Assembly (NCBI RefSeq): GCF_002355835.1 | Contig: NZ_AP017459.1 | Coordinates: 248,001 to 312,000, forward strand | Source: Candidatus Endomicrobiellum trichonymphae | GTDB lineage: Bacteria > Elusimicrobiota > Endomicrobiia > Endomicrobiales > Endomicrobiaceae | Length of the DNA: 64,000 nucleotides | Direction of reading: 5' to 3' | In this document: positions 1 through 10,073 of the stretch, piece after piece | How the letters are laid out: the number at the start of each line of letters is the position of its first letter | Position numbering within the stretch: position 1 is the first letter of the stretch | Translations under genes and position numbers: made by a program | Notes under the pieces: model-generated | The model's database searches: none | What the model saw: the letters and a program-made list of their open reading frames with translations, nothing else | Told to the model about the DNA's origin: nothing

Positions 1-1243
1 CGAAGCGAAAGTAAATATTTTAGGACACAGCCAAAAGAGCGTTGCCGCCGCCGAAGACAGAGAAAAATTTTCAGCTACGCTTGATAAGCTCGGAATAGAC
101 CAACCGGAATGGATTTCTGCCGTTTCTATTGCTGATATTGATAAATTTATAAAGAAAGTCGGATTTCCGGTTTTAATACGTCCAAGTTTTGTTCTTTCAG
201 GGACTCTTATGAATGTTGCAACCGACAAAAAGAGTTTGGATTATTATTTGTCTCTGACTAGAGATATTTCATTTGATTTTCCCGTTGTTATTTCAAAATT
301 TATTCTTGACGCAAAAGAGATAGAGTGCGACGGAGTCGCAAAGAACGGAGATGTCATTCTTTCTATCGTAAGCGAACATATTGAAAACGCTGGTGTACAC
401 AGCGGCGACGCAACAATGGTGTTTCCGGCTCGTAAGATATACGTTCGCACGGTAAACATTATAAAAGACATAGTTAGAAAGATAGCTAAGGGTCTTAATT
501 TAAACGGACCTTTCAATATACAGTTTATAGCTAAAGACAACGATGTCAAAGTTATTGAATGCAACGCAAGGGCTTCGAGATCATTCCCGTTCATTTCAAA
601 AGTTTCGGGCGTAAATCTTGCCGAGATTTCGTGTAAAGTGATGAATAATGAGAGAGTGAAAAAGATTTTAATCGATGAAAGCGAGATACCTTACGTAGGA
701 GTTAAAGCTTCAATGTTTAGTTTTCAGAGATTAGATGGGGCGGATCCGGTTGTTGGCGTAGAAATGTCGTCTACTGGCGAAGTAGGTTGTTTGGGCGAGA
801 AATTTAATCATGCAATGCTTCTTTCTATGGAAGCAACCCGAATAATAAAACCCCAAAAGGGAGTTCTTTTAAGCACTGGCAGAGAAAAAGATAAAGTTAA
901 ATTTATGGAAGTGGTGGATAATCTTTATAAACTCGGCATTCCAGTTTATGCTACAAAGGGATCTGCAAGATATCTTGAAGGCAGGGGATATAGCGTCAAT
1001 ACAGTTCACTGGAACCGCAGTTCGCGCGCTGTAGATGTTATAATTGACGGGAAAGTTGATTTCGTAATAAATATAAATAAGAATCTGAGCGTTGACGAAA
1101 TTAATAATAATTCAGAAATAAGAAAAACAGCCGTTAAATTCGGATGTTCCATTTTGACAAATCTCGAAAAAGCGATAGCTTATTTGAGAGCGTATGACTC
1201 ATACGACGAACTGCAGAATATTGAAAACTGCATAGGTCTGTAA
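1..1243 (+). CDS. carB: Carbamoyl-phosphate synthase large subunit, 3' part (5' end outside window)
   Basis: The reading frame is open from the window edge (codons start at base 2), so the ATG at 209 is internal, not a start. About 413 codons are visible against roughly 1070 for the family. They cover the second ATP-grasp domain, which carries the substrate-binding sequence VIECNARASRSFPF and forms carbamoyl phosphate from carbamate, followed by the C-terminal MGS-like regulatory domain (from about LLSTGREKDK). The enzyme makes carbamoyl phosphate for arginine and pyrimidines in the cytoplasm. The frame ends cleanly with no sign of decay. Identification is from the family sequence; the missing N-terminal half cannot be judged. 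Confidence 0.95.
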   Translation, partial: EAKVNILGHSQKSVAAAEDREKFSATLDKLGIDQPEWISAVSIADIDKFIKKVGFPVLIRPSFVLSGTLMNVATDKKSLDYYLSLTRDISFDFPVVISKFILDAKEIECDGVAKNGDVILSIVSEHIENAGVHSGDATMVFPARKIYVRTVNIIKDIVRKIAKGLNLNGPFNIQFIAKDNDVKVIECNARASRSFPFISKVSGVNLAEISCKVMNNERVKKILIDESEIPYVGVKASMFSFQRLDGADPVVGVEMSSTGEVGCLGEKFNHAMLLSMEATRIIKPQKGVLLSTGREKDKVKFMEVVDNLYKLGIPVYATKGSARYLEGRGYSVNTVHWNRSSRAVDVIIDGKVDFVININKNLSVDEINNNSEIRKTAVKFGCSILTNLEKAIAYLRAYDSYDELQNIENCIGL

Positions 1244-1367
1244 AGAGCAGAATAAAATTGGCGGTAAGCAAATCCTATCAGTAATAATATGTTTTTAAGA
1301 GTTAAATAATAAGAGCGGAGTATAAAGAAGAAACTTAAATCCCGCGTAAAAAACATCAAAATAAAAA

Positions 1368-1396
1368 TGGACAGGGAATGAAATATTTGGTATAAT
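1368..1396 (+). promoter_or_regulatory. Sigma70-type promoter of rpsO
   Basis: TGGACA at 1368-1373 and TATAAT at 1391-1396 are separated by exactly 17 bp. The ATG of rpsO lies 31 bp downstream, preceded by AAGGAG. The carB-rpsO gap holds no other recognisable element. Confidence 0.65.
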
Positions 1397-1427
1397 TTTT
1401 AAATGTAATAAAAGCAAGGAGTCATAA

Positions 1428-1688
1428 ATGACATTTGAAAAAAAAACGGTGGTTGATCAGTTTAAAGTACATGCAACCGATACGGGGTCTTCAGAAGTTC
1501 AGATTGCTATTCTTACTACAAGAATTAAATATCTTTCAGATCATTTCAAGAAATTTCCGAAAGATTTTGCGTCGAGAGTTGGATTTCTCAAAATGATAGG
1601 ACAGAGAAGACAATTATTGGATTATCTTAAGAAATATAACAAGGACAGTTATTCTTCGTTAATCAAGAGATTATATCTCAGAAAATAA
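1428..1688 (+). CDS. rpsO: 30S ribosomal protein S15
   Basis: This 86-residue protein has the usual length and sequence of uS15, including TGSSEVQIA near residue 20 and the C-terminal KRLYLRK. It binds 16S rRNA early in small-subunit assembly. A good ribosome binding site (AAGGAG) precedes the ATG. It is followed 114 bp later by pnp, the conserved rpsO-pnp pairing, which supports co-transcription. Nothing is unusual. Confidence 0.97.
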   Translation: MTFEKKTVVDQFKVHATDTGSSEVQIAILTTRIKYLSDHFKKFPKDFASRVGFLKMIGQRRQLLDYLKKYNKDSYSSLIKRLYLRK

Positions 1689-1802
1689 AAAATAATATCT
1701 GGCAAAACTACAAAGGATGCAAGGAGACGCTTGAATAGTAAGATAAAAGTGTGTGTTTGAATCTTTTGTATGAGTTGTTGTGTCGACTAATGGAGCTTAA
1801 GA

Positions 1803-3872
1803 GTGGAATATTTTAAAAAAGAAGTTGATGTTGCTGGAAAAAAATTTATTGTTGAATCCGGTAAAGTTGCGAAACAGGCTGGCGGTTCTTGTACTGTAAG
1901 AATTGGAGAGACAGTAGTTTTGGTTACGGTGGTTTCTTTAAAAGAGCCTAAAGTTAGCATAGATTTTATGCCTTTAACGGTAGACTACAGGGAAAGAACT
2001 TATGCAGCCGGCAAAATACCAGGTGGTTTCTTTAAAAGAGAAACTAGACCTAGAGACGGAGAAGTATTGGTAAGCAGGCTTATAGACAGAAGCGTCAGAC
2101 CTCTTTTTCCTGAATATTATAGAAACGATACTCAGATATCGGCTGTTGTTCTTTCGCACGACGGGGAGAATGATTCTGAGATGGCGGCTATTTTAGGTGC
2201 TTCCATTGCGTTATACACCTCCGATTTGCCTTTTACGACGCCTATAGCGTCTGTGAGAATAGGCAAGATAAACGGACAGCTTATTATAAATCCGCTTATT
2301 GCTGAACAAAAATTGAGTGATTTGGATTTGGTTGTCAGTGGAACTGAAGAGGCTTTGACTATGGTTGAAGCTGGTGCGCGAGAACTTTCAGAAGCTGAAA
2401 TGCTTGAGGCTTTAAATCTGGCGGGAAAGACGTTAAAAGGAATATGTTTATTTCAGAAGACGCTTCCTGCAAAAACAAAAATTGTGGTTGAACAGCCTCA
2501 GCATAACTCGTTATTGAAAGCGGATATTGAAGCTGAAGCGGTTTCGAAAGCTGAAATGAGCGTCGTAATTAAAGAAAAATGCGAAAGAGAATTTTTCTGG
2601 GATTCATTTAAAAAAGACATATCGTCGAGACTTCTCGAAAAGTATCCGGAAGAATTGCCGTCGACAATAGATGCGATACTGGAAGATATTTTCTATCAAA
2701 AAGCGAGGGATCTTGTTTTAAATAAAAAAATCCGTACAGATGGGCGGGGTTTTGAAGAGATAAGACCGATAACTTGTGAAACCGGTGTGCTTCCGAGGGT
2801 TCATGGCTCCAGCTTATTTACAAGGGGGCAGACGCAGGCTTTAGTAACTGTAACACTGGGGAGCCCGTGTGATATGCAGGTTATTGATGAGCTTATAGTC
2901 GAATATAAAGAACGTTTTATGCTTCATTATAATTTCCCCGGTTTTGCGACGGGAGAACCTAAAAGAGATAGAGCTGTAAGCAGGAGGGAAATCGGACACG
3001 GGAATCTAGCTAAAAAAGCTTTAAGACATATTATGCCGGACGGAGAAGATTTCGGTTATGCCGTAAGAATAGTCTCGGATATATTAGAATCAAACGGTTC
3101 TTCGTCGATGGCTTCAGTTTGCGGGGGGTCGCTTGCTTTATTTAATGCCGGAGTACCTGTAAAATCAAGCTGTGCTGGTGTCTCTATGGGGCTTATGAAA
3201 GAGGGCGGCAGTTATGTTATTTTAACGGATATTACTGGAATGGAAGATCATCTCGGAGATATGGATTTTAAAGTTGCAGGTACAAGAAAAGGCATTACTG
3301 CTCTTCAAATGGATATAAAAATTTTGGGACTTACTACTGAAATTGTGGCTCAGGCTCTTGAACAGGCAAAGCGTGGAAGATTTTTTATATTAGATCAAAT
3401 GGATGCGGTGGTTTCAGCTCCTAAAAATGATCTTTCAAATTATGCGCCTCGTATGATAACTTTGACAATACCTCAAAATAAAATAGGCGAGCTTATAGGT
3501 CCCGGCGGAAAAAATATAAGAAAAATTCAGGAAGATAATAGCGTTAAAATAGATATTGAAGAAACCGGCAGGGTTTTTATTTCCGGGGTAGAACCTGATG
3601 GTGTTAAGTCTGCGAAGGAATACGTTGAATGTTTGACCGTTGAAGCCGAAGTCGGGAAAATTTATAAAAGCAGAGTTACAAAAATAATGGCGTTTGGCGC
3701 TTTTGCCGAAATTTTGCCGGGCAAAGAGGGATTGATACACATTTCGCAACTTTCAAATCGGCATACAAAAAGAGTTGAAGACGTTGTAAAAGAAGGCGAC
3801 GAAGTTAAAGTTAAAGTAATTGAAATTGATAAGCAGGGAAGAATAAATTTAAGCATTAAAGCGGCTTTATAA
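1803..3872 (+). CDS. pnp: Polynucleotide phosphorylase (3'-5' exoribonuclease)
   Basis: At 689 residues it is close to the usual family length. Two RNase PH-like domains (about 1-225 and 310-540) are joined by a helical linker and followed by a KH domain with GPGGKN near residue 566 and an S1 RNA-binding domain (about 620-689). It degrades RNA phosphorolytically in the cytoplasm. The start is GTG at 1803, supported by GGAG at 1792-1795; no ATG fits the conserved N-terminus better. It follows rpsO as in many bacteria. The gene is intact. Confidence 0.97.
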   Translation: MEYFKKEVDVAGKKFIVESGKVAKQAGGSCTVRIGETVVLVTVVSLKEPKVSIDFMPLTVDYRERTYAAGKIPGGFFKRETRPRDGEVLVSRLIDRSVRPLFPEYYRNDTQISAVVLSHDGENDSEMAAILGASIALYTSDLPFTTPIASVRIGKINGQLIINPLIAEQKLSDLDLVVSGTEEALTMVEAGARELSEAEMLEALNLAGKTLKGICLFQKTLPAKTKIVVEQPQHNSLLKADIEAEAVSKAEMSVVIKEKCEREFFWDSFKKDISSRLLEKYPEELPSTIDAILEDIFYQKARDLVLNKKIRTDGRGFEEIRPITCETGVLPRVHGSSLFTRGQTQALVTVTLGSPCDMQVIDELIVEYKERFMLHYNFPGFATGEPKRDRAVSRREIGHGNLAKKALRHIMPDGEDFGYAVRIVSDILESNGSSSMASVCGGSLALFNAGVPVKSSCAGVSMGLMKEGGSYVILTDITGMEDHLGDMDFKVAGTRKGITALQMDIKILGLTTEIVAQALEQAKRGRFFILDQMDAVVSAPKNDLSNYAPRMITLTIPQNKIGELIGPGGKNIRKIQEDNSVKIDIEETGRVFISGVEPDGVKSAKEYVECLTVEAEVGKIYKSRVTKIMAFGAFAEILPGKEGLIHISQLSNRHTKRVEDVVKEGDEVKVKVIEIDKQGRINLSIKAAL

Positions 3873-3981
3873 TAGCAGTGCGGCGTTTGTCTATTAAGTT
3901 AGTATTTTTTGTGCTTTTAGCCGCGTTAACTCCGCTCTTTACGTTCAAATCTTCGCATTTTTTTATAAAAAGGTTGATAAT

Positions 3982-4404
3982 ATGGTTAATGATATTAAAG
4001 ACGAAGTAAGGTCTCTTTATGAAATAATGAAAGAGGAGAAAGTTCAGGAACTTGAGATAAACTCAAGAAATTATAGTATTTGCATAAAGCGCAAAGATCA
4101 CGATGAAAATAATCAGACTGTTCAGAAAAAACAAATTATTGTGCAAGAAGAGCCGATGGTTTCAGGTGAAACTATAAAAACGCCTATAGCGGGCGTATTT
4201 TATAGATCTCCGTCGCCATCGTCTCCTGTGTTTGTAAATGAGGGAGATATTGTAAATATCGGAAAGACCGTGTGTATAATTGAAGCGATGAAAGTTATGA
4301 ACGAAATAAAAGCTACTTTTAAAGCTAAGATATTAAAAATGCTGGCGGAAAACGGAAAACCAGTGAATTCGGGACAGGACTTGTTTGAAGTAGAAAAAGT
4401 ATGA
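3982..4404 (+). CDS. accB: Biotin carboxyl carrier protein of acetyl-CoA carboxylase (copy 1, away from accC)
   Basis: This 140-residue protein has an N-terminal segment typical of AccB, a short linker, and a C-terminal biotinyl domain with the biotinylation motif EAMKVM (Lys104). The proline- and serine-rich thumb (YRSPSPSSP) is typical of AccB. It would carry carboxybiotin between biotin carboxylase and carboxyltransferase in fatty-acid synthesis. It stands alone between pnp and ftsK with degraded sequence downstream. A second, more divergent carrier lies beside accC at 33.9 kb. By motif this copy looks the more orthodox AccB; which one serves the carboxylase cannot be told from sequence. 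Confidence 0.85.
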   Translation: MVNDIKDEVRSLYEIMKEEKVQELEINSRNYSICIKRKDHDENNQTVQKKQIIVQEEPMVSGETIKTPIAGVFYRSPSPSSPVFVNEGDIVNIGKTVCIIEAMKVMNEIKATFKAKILKMLAENGKPVNSGQDLFEVEKV

Positions 4405-4613
4405 GGTAAGGTATGTATGGAAATAGCTGGAAATAAATTCTGCCATAGTTGAAACTTTTGTATTTATCGGTAATAAAATAAAGACAAGTCTGGGCGTGTA
4501 CGGATACAATGCTTTATCTTTCGTTAGAGCGGCTTTTAAAAGAAGGTAAAGTTAATTGGATAGAGCATCGGAATTTCTCCAAAATAACTTCCGAAAAGTA
4601 AGGGATTGTTTTT
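4405..4613 (+). pseudogene. Unassigned decayed gene fragment
   Basis: An ATG at about 4415 opens MEIAGNKF and stops after 11 codons. A neighbouring frame then runs for over 30 codons (VETFVFIGNKIKTSLGVYGY onward), and a third frame covers the last 40 codons to a TAA just before ftsK. The succession of protein-like frames suggests one small gene broken by frameshifts. I do not recognise the family. Confidence 0.35.
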
Positions 4614-6785
4614 GTGAGAAAAAACAAAAAAACTAAAAATAAAAAGCAGGATAGTTTAAAGAGAAACAGGGAAGCCGCTGCCCTATTTTTTGCTTTAGCA
4701 TCTTTTTTAAGTGCTTATGTTTTTATCGTTCGATCCAGATCGGGAATACTCGGAGGGGCATTCTTTGCTGTGATGTTTGCCGTGTTCGGTCCGACGATCT
4801 ACATTTTGCCTTTGATATTTTTACGTTACTTCATAATACATATAATGCAGTCTGTGGAGTTGAGCAAAAAACTTGATTTTATATGGTCCGTTATCTGCAT
4901 TGTTTCTTGTTCTGTATTATTTAAGGCGGTGTGTTTGACATTTGTGCCTACAACTAAGATTTTCAGCGGCGGCTGGGTAGGGGATAATCTATATCCTTTT
5001 TTTAAAGAACTTTTTGGTGTATGGCTTGGTTTTGCCGTTATTATAGCAATCTTTTTGTTCTCAGTTGCAAAGCTTTTTAGGATTTCGATAAATAATTTTC
5101 TGAAAAATCCGGAAGCAAGCATAACAAAAGTGGAAGAAGAAAAAGTTCAAGATATTGCGCAGGCGAAAAAGCAGGAATATTTGATACTGCAGAAATCCGA
5201 TCGTGCAATTCCTAAGCCTAACATTTTAAGCAGACAGGAAAAAGAAGAAAAGAAAAAAGCGGAAAGTCTTATCTGTCCAACTGTTAAACAGACAAAAGTT
5301 GACAGCAAGATTTTTGATTATAAACTTCCTGTTGCTGGTTTGCTTAAGAATGATTCTGCCGCAGACTTTGAGACAGGCAAAGACGAACTTTTGAAAAGAG
5401 CGGAACTTTTGAGAACCACTCTTGCAGATTTTGATATTGACGCAAAAGTTAAAGATATTATTCCGGGTCCCGTAGTAACTCGTTATGATTTGATTTTATC
5501 TCCCGGAATAAGAATACAGACGGTGTCCGGAATTATAGATAATATTTCTCTTGCTATGCGCACTGCGTCGATAAGAGTTGTTCCTATACCCGAAAAAGCG
5601 GTTGTGGGAATAGAAGTTCCCAACTCTTCAGGCATTATTGTCGGTTTGAGAGGAATTTTAGAAAGCGCTACTTTTGAAAATTCAAAATCTTTACTTACTT
5701 TGGCTTTGGGGAAAACTACGGATGGATCAGGTTATGTAACTGATTTGGCTTCAATGCCGCATCTTTTAATCGCGGGTGCTACTGGTTCTGGAAAAAGTGT
5801 CAGCATTCATACTATAATACTTTCTATTTTATATAAAGCGCGTCCTGACGAAGTAAAGTTTATGTTGATTGATCCTAAACGCGTTGAAATGCCTATATAC
5901 AGAGATATTCCGCACATATATAATCCATGTACTTGTGCGACTAATGCGGATATTATAACCGGTCATAGAGAGGCAGCGGTGGCTTTGAAAAAACTTGTAA
6001 ACGTTATGGATGAAAGATATACGAAATTTGCAAAGGCAATGGCAAGGAACATTGAAGATTATAACAGCAAAATGGTTGAAACCGGAGGGGAGAAAGAATT
6101 TTATATTGTCGTTATAATTGACGAGCTTGCTGATTTAATGACTGTGGTGCAAAAAGAAATAGAAGATTCTGTACAACGTTTGGCTCAAATGGCAAGAGCG
6201 GTAGGTATACATTTAATTCTTGCAACTCAAAGACCTTCGGTTAACGTCGTAACCGGTATTATTAAAGCCAATTTCCCAGCAAGGCTTTCATTCCAGACGA
6301 CATCTAAAATAGATTCAAGAGTTATTTTGGATATGCTTGGAGCGGAATGCTTGATGGGTAAAGGCGATATGCTGTTTTTGCCGCCCGGAGAAGCAAGACC
6401 CGCTCGTCTTCAGGGAGCTTATGTTTCATTAAAAGAAGCCGAGAAAGTTATCTCGTTTATAAACGAACAAAATTTCCCAAGATCATACGAGCCTGTAGTC
6501 GCTGAAGTTGAGAGAACCGTCGGTTTTAATGCAGACAAAGAGAAAAGAACGAGAGATTTAATACCCGCGCTTAAGCTTATAAATGAGCGTAAACGCATAT
6601 CTCAGGATTTGCTTAAAGCAAATTTCGGCGGTTCCGCAAGAGCTACGAATATATTAAGCATTCTTGAAACGAGAGGCTTTATAACAAAACCGGAAGGCAC
6701 TAATAAATGGCAGATAGATTATGATAAAATCAGACAGTACTTGGAAGAAACAGAGCGGGGAGCGTGCGCTGAAAGGCAGAGTTAA
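4614..6785 (+). CDS. ftsK: DNA translocase FtsK/SpoIIIE
   Basis: This 723-residue protein has about four membrane segments in the first 160 residues, a short charged linker, then the motor domain: Walker A GATGSGKS at 388-395 and Walker B with DELAD near 503. A winged-helix gamma domain ends the protein (about 655-715). It pumps DNA through the division septum and helps resolve chromosome dimers. The start is GTG at 4614, with TAAGGG about 9 bp upstream. It heads the ftsK-lolA-rodZ-rimO-pgsA-pgpA string, in which the second and third genes are dead while this one is intact. Confidence 0.95.
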   Translation: MRKNKKTKNKKQDSLKRNREAAALFFALASFLSAYVFIVRSRSGILGGAFFAVMFAVFGPTIYILPLIFLRYFIIHIMQSVELSKKLDFIWSVICIVSCSVLFKAVCLTFVPTTKIFSGGWVGDNLYPFFKELFGVWLGFAVIIAIFLFSVAKLFRISINNFLKNPEASITKVEEEKVQDIAQAKKQEYLILQKSDRAIPKPNILSRQEKEEKKKAESLICPTVKQTKVDSKIFDYKLPVAGLLKNDSAADFETGKDELLKRAELLRTTLADFDIDAKVKDIIPGPVVTRYDLILSPGIRIQTVSGIIDNISLAMRTASIRVVPIPEKAVVGIEVPNSSGIIVGLRGILESATFENSKSLLTLALGKTTDGSGYVTDLASMPHLLIAGATGSGKSVSIHTIILSILYKARPDEVKFMLIDPKRVEMPIYRDIPHIYNPCTCATNADIITGHREAAVALKKLVNVMDERYTKFAKAMARNIEDYNSKMVETGGEKEFYIVVIIDELADLMTVVQKEIEDSVQRLAQMARAVGIHLILATQRPSVNVVTGIIKANFPARLSFQTTSKIDSRVILDMLGAECLMGKGDMLFLPPGEARPARLQGAYVSLKEAEKVISFINEQNFPRSYEPVVAEVERTVGFNADKEKRTRDLIPALKLINERKRISQDLLKANFGGSARATNILSILETRGFITKPEGTNKWQIDYDKIRQYLEETERGACAERQS

Positions 6786-6803
6786 CAGAAATAATCTAAT
6801 GCG

Positions 6804-7319
6804 GTGCGGGATTTTATTACTGCGACGGCAGACCGTGCCTTTACTGCGTTGGTTGCGTTTATTGTTTTGGCAGTCGTCGCTTTTGCACATAGTAAAGATG
6901 ATAATCTCAATGATATTCTTAAGAAAACCGGACAGCATTTATATAAATTAAAGGATGCCGCAGGAACAGCGCATATATATTAACAGCAAAAATATTACAA
7001 TTTATGCCCCGGAAAATAGACAGGCGGTAATTTGCAGCTGGAAAAATTTCATTGATGGAGACTTTGCTCTGGCAGTTTTTATAAATTTTGGAAGTAGCTG
7101 GAGAGAAATAAAAAGAACTAACATAATAAGTTTAGGCGGAGAAAATGAAAAATATGTTGTTATTAAAGTTAATCCGATAGAAAATAAAGAAAAGACTGGA
7201 ATATAAAAATATATGTTTCAAAAGCAACTATGCATCCCGGAAAAGCCGTTATAGAGTCTGAGGGAGTTAGAGGGGAAATTATATTTGAAAGCTATACTCT
7301 TAATCCTGCATTGAAGTAA
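6804..7319 (+). pseudogene. lolA: Pseudogene: outer-membrane lipoprotein carrier LolA
   Basis: Three protein-like stretches in different frames follow ftsK. The first (6804-6979) has a hydrophobic signal-like segment and ends at a stop after GTAHIY. The second (about 6955-7206) resembles the LolA core, where an IYAPE-type strand is typical. The third (about 7210-7319) carries the C-terminal strand, GEIIFESYTLNP. At least two frameshifts are needed to join them. Intact LolA ferries lipoproteins across the periplasm to the outer membrane. ftsK followed by lolA is a known gene order, which supports the call. The family assignment is by pattern and could be checked by profile search. Confidence 0.65.
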
Positions 7320-7336
7320 TAAAGCTCAATTAGAAG

Positions 7337-8077
7337 ATGCAGTGAAAAAATAGGAGAGTTACTTAAAGAAAAACGCGGAAAAATGAATATATCTTTTGCC
7401 GACATTTATAAAGCTACAAAGATCCGCGAAAAATATATCTCTGCAATTGAAGACGGTGATATGAGTATTTTTTCGCGGCAGTTTATTATAGAAGTTTTGT
7501 GTGGTCGTACTCTGAATATCTAAGTTTTAATACGGAAGAGCTGTTTGAGAGGTTTGGTATGGGAAAACGTCTTCTTAAGGAATTGCCTAGCGAAGAAGAA
7601 AAAAATCAAATATGAAAATTGAATTACTCGGAAAAACTTCTCAAAAAAGTAAAATTAGTGCTTTTATATAATAGCTACGGCTTTTTTTGTGCTTTATAGA
7701 AGTATTTTAAGTATCCCACTGTTTGTTAAAACTCATCCTCAAATCGAAAATTTAAATAATCAGGATCATACTGATGGAGTTATCGCTGCTCTTGAAGAAA
7801 AAAAGAAACTCTTTCTGATTCTAAACAGAAACTTGTTGTTGAAGCCGTTGCCGATGCTTGGATTAAAATAGATTCCGATAACAGTCCGATATTTGAAGGA
7901 ACTGTTGCATAAGACAGTAAAAATTCATGGGAAGCTGGCAAATGTTTTGAGTTGCAAATAGGGGTTATACGCCCGGCGTTAATGTATTTTTTAATGGAAA
8001 GTCGGTGTTGACGTTGACGTAGTAGTTTTTCAGGAGCTGTACAGGATGTCAATACAGTCATTTTAGAGAAACAATGA
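7337..8077 (+). pseudogene. rodZ: Pseudogene: cytoskeleton/shape protein RodZ
   Basis: The first frame gives an N-terminal helix-turn-helix of the RodZ type (IGELLKEKRG, KIREKYISAIEDGD). A frameshift near 7500 leads to YLSFNTEELFERFGMG, then a hydrophobic segment. A third stretch (ADAWIKIDSDNSPIFEGT) matches the C-terminal periplasmic domain, and a last stretch ends at TGA 8075-8077, overlapping the rimO start as ATGA. At least three frameshifts or stops are present. Intact RodZ links MreB to the cell-wall machinery and supports rod shape. The preserved overlap with rimO shows it was once translationally coupled. Confidence 0.75.
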
Positions 8078-9393
8078 CGGATAATATTATGCAGACGATA
8101 GCCGTAATAGCTTTAGGATGTCCGAAAAATACTGTTGAAGCTGAATACTTACTTGGGATTTTTCAAGAAAAAGGTTTTAAGATAAGCAGTAATCTTGATA
8201 AAGCTGACATTGTCGTGATACATACGTGTTCTTTTATAAAAGCGGCAAAAGCGGAATCCGAAAAATGCATACGAACTATTTTGGATATTAAAAAAAAGAA
8301 AAGTTTGCGTGTTTACGTTTCAGGTTGTCTTCCACAGTTGTTGAAAGAAAAAATGTCTGTGCTTTTCCCAGACATCGACGGTTTTGCAGGTACGGGAACA
8401 TTGCAGTATCTGCCGGATTTGGTTTTCGGCAAAAATTTCGGCAGATTTATTTTGCCTCCCGGAGGTTTGAACGATTCTAATTACAGAGTGCTTTCTTCAA
8501 CTATTCCGTCTGCATATTTGAAAATTGCCGAAGGTTGCGGACACGTATGCAGTTTTTGTATAATTCCAGCTTTGCGCGGAAGATACGAAAGCCGCACGAT
8601 GGAATCATTAGTTGACGAAGTTGCCGCATTGGCAGAAAGCGGCATAAAAGAACTTATATTAATAGCTCAGGATACAACGGGTTATGGAAAAGACATTTAC
8701 GGCGCTTTCGTTTTGGATAAACTGCTTGTAAAACTTTCAAAAATAAACGGGTTAAAATGGATAAGGTTGCTTTATGCTTATCCGTCGAGTATTACCGACG
8801 GTTTGATTGAAGTGTTTAAAGAACATAAAAAAATTTGCAGTTATATGGATATTCCCATACAGCACGCGAGTAAAAATGTTTTATCTGCGATGAAGCGTCC
8901 GTTAAATACACCTGGTATTATTGAGAAAATAAAGAGAAAATTGCCTGATATTGTTTTGAGGACGTCGATAATAGCGGGTTTTCCCGGTGAGACGAAAAAA
9001 GACGTAAACGAACTTATAAATTTTTTAAATCGTGGATATTTTCAATATGCAGGAGTTTTTGAATATTCCGATCTCAAAGAAGCTGTCTCGTCAAAGTTGA
9101 AAAGGCATGTCAGAGCTGCCGCCGCAAAAGAAAGAAAAATAATGATAGAAAATGCACAATATGATATTTTTCAAGCAAAAATTGATAAAATAAAAAACAA
9201 TACTGTTGAATTTCTTGTTGAAAGCTGTTTAAAAAAAGGGAACGTATATAGTATAAAAGGAAGAAGTAGTTTTCAATCGCCTGAAATTGATGGAAATATA
9301 ATATTGGAAAACGATAAACCTCTTGCGGTCGGAGGATTCTATAAGGCAAAAGTAAGAAGCGTTGACGGTTATAATATAAAAGTATATATTTGA
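8074..9393 (+). CDS. rimO: Ribosomal protein S12 methylthiotransferase RimO (radical SAM)
   Basis: This 439-residue protein has the N-terminal UPF0004 domain (LGCPKN, Cys pattern), a radical SAM core with CGHVCSFC (Cys155, 159, 162) and a C-terminal TRAM-like region. It adds a methylthio group to an aspartate of ribosomal protein uS12. The relative MiaB is less likely because GCPKNTVEAE is RimO-like and the neighbourhood (rodZ, pgsA) is a RimO one. The ATG at 8074 overlaps the end of the dead rodZ. It is intact. Confidence 0.9.
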   Translation: MTDNIMQTIAVIALGCPKNTVEAEYLLGIFQEKGFKISSNLDKADIVVIHTCSFIKAAKAESEKCIRTILDIKKKKSLRVYVSGCLPQLLKEKMSVLFPDIDGFAGTGTLQYLPDLVFGKNFGRFILPPGGLNDSNYRVLSSTIPSAYLKIAEGCGHVCSFCIIPALRGRYESRTMESLVDEVAALAESGIKELILIAQDTTGYGKDIYGAFVLDKLLVKLSKINGLKWIRLLYAYPSSITDGLIEVFKEHKKICSYMDIPIQHASKNVLSAMKRPLNTPGIIEKIKRKLPDIVLRTSIIAGFPGETKKDVNELINFLNRGYFQYAGVFEYSDLKEAVSSKLKRHVRAAAAKERKIMIENAQYDIFQAKIDKIKNNTVEFLVESCLKKGNVYSIKGRSSFQSPEIDGNIILENDKPLAVGGFYKAKVRSVDGYNIKVYI

Positions 9394-9449
9394 CGATTTT
9401 ATTTGCTAACTTAAGTTTATCTTAGATGATCTTAAAGTGGAGGGACTGA

Positions 9450-10073
9450 GTGAATTTGGCAAACAGGCTTACCATAGCAAGAATTTGTATGCTTCCATTT
9501 TTTACTTTATTTATGGAATTAGGCGGATTCTATAATAGTGTTTTAGCACTAGCTGTTTTTTGTGCTGCATCAATTACGGATATGCTTGATGGGCAGATAG
9601 CTAGAAGAAGTAAAACCATAACATCTTTGGGAATATTTTTAGATCCTATTGCTGATAAGATGTTAATATCTGCTGCTTTTATATATTTTGTTAATATTCC
9701 TATGCTTGGCATTGCCGTATGGATGGTTATTATCATAATTGCTAGAGAATTTATAATTACAGGACTTCGTTCCATAGCTGCAGCCAGAAATATAATGATA
9801 CCTGCAGACAAGTCTGGAAAATGCAAGACTGTATCGCAGATAGTCGTAATTATAGTAATAATGGTGATTTTAATAGCGCGCGAAGCGCTTTTTGAGTTTA
9901 CGGGGCTAACTCCTGATACTCTTAGACTTTATGATTTCGGATCTTATACCGCATTGTCGCTTATAATGGAAAAGATGCCCTTTTGGACAACTTTTGTTGC
10001 CATCGTGCTTACGGTTTATTCGGGCGTAAAATATATATTGAGATACAGAAAACTGTTCAGTGAAAATGGATAA
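9450..10073 (+). CDS. pgsA: CDP-diacylglycerol--glycerol-3-phosphate 3-phosphatidyltransferase
   Basis: The 207-residue integral membrane protein carries a complete CDP-alcohol phosphatidyltransferase motif: D44, D47-G48, A51-R52, G61, D65, D69 with the standard spacing. It makes phosphatidylglycerol phosphate, the step before PgpA. The start is GTG at 9450 with GGAGGG upstream. The 3' end overlaps pgpA by 14 bp, placing consecutive pathway steps together. MprF at 56 kb uses the product phosphatidylglycerol. Confidence 0.94.
   Translation: MNLANRLTIARICMLPFFTLFMELGGFYNSVLALAVFCAASITDMLDGQIARRSKTITSLGIFLDPIADKMLISAAFIYFVNIPMLGIAVWMVIIIIAREFIITGLRSIAAARNIMIPADKSGKCKTVSQIVVIIVIMVILIAREALFEFTGLTPDTLRLYDFGSYTALSLIMEKMPFWTTFVAIVLTVYSGVKYILRYRKLFSENG

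Noticed and set aside
209-1243. ATG 209 as the start of an independent gene
   Set aside because: The same frame is open to the window edge with typical CarB sequence, so the ATG is internal.
3878-4006. Hydrophobic 43-codon frame (GTG start) between pnp and the biotin carrier gene
   Set aside because: No ribosome binding site, overlaps the start of the carrier gene, and resembles no family; it may be chance or a scrap.
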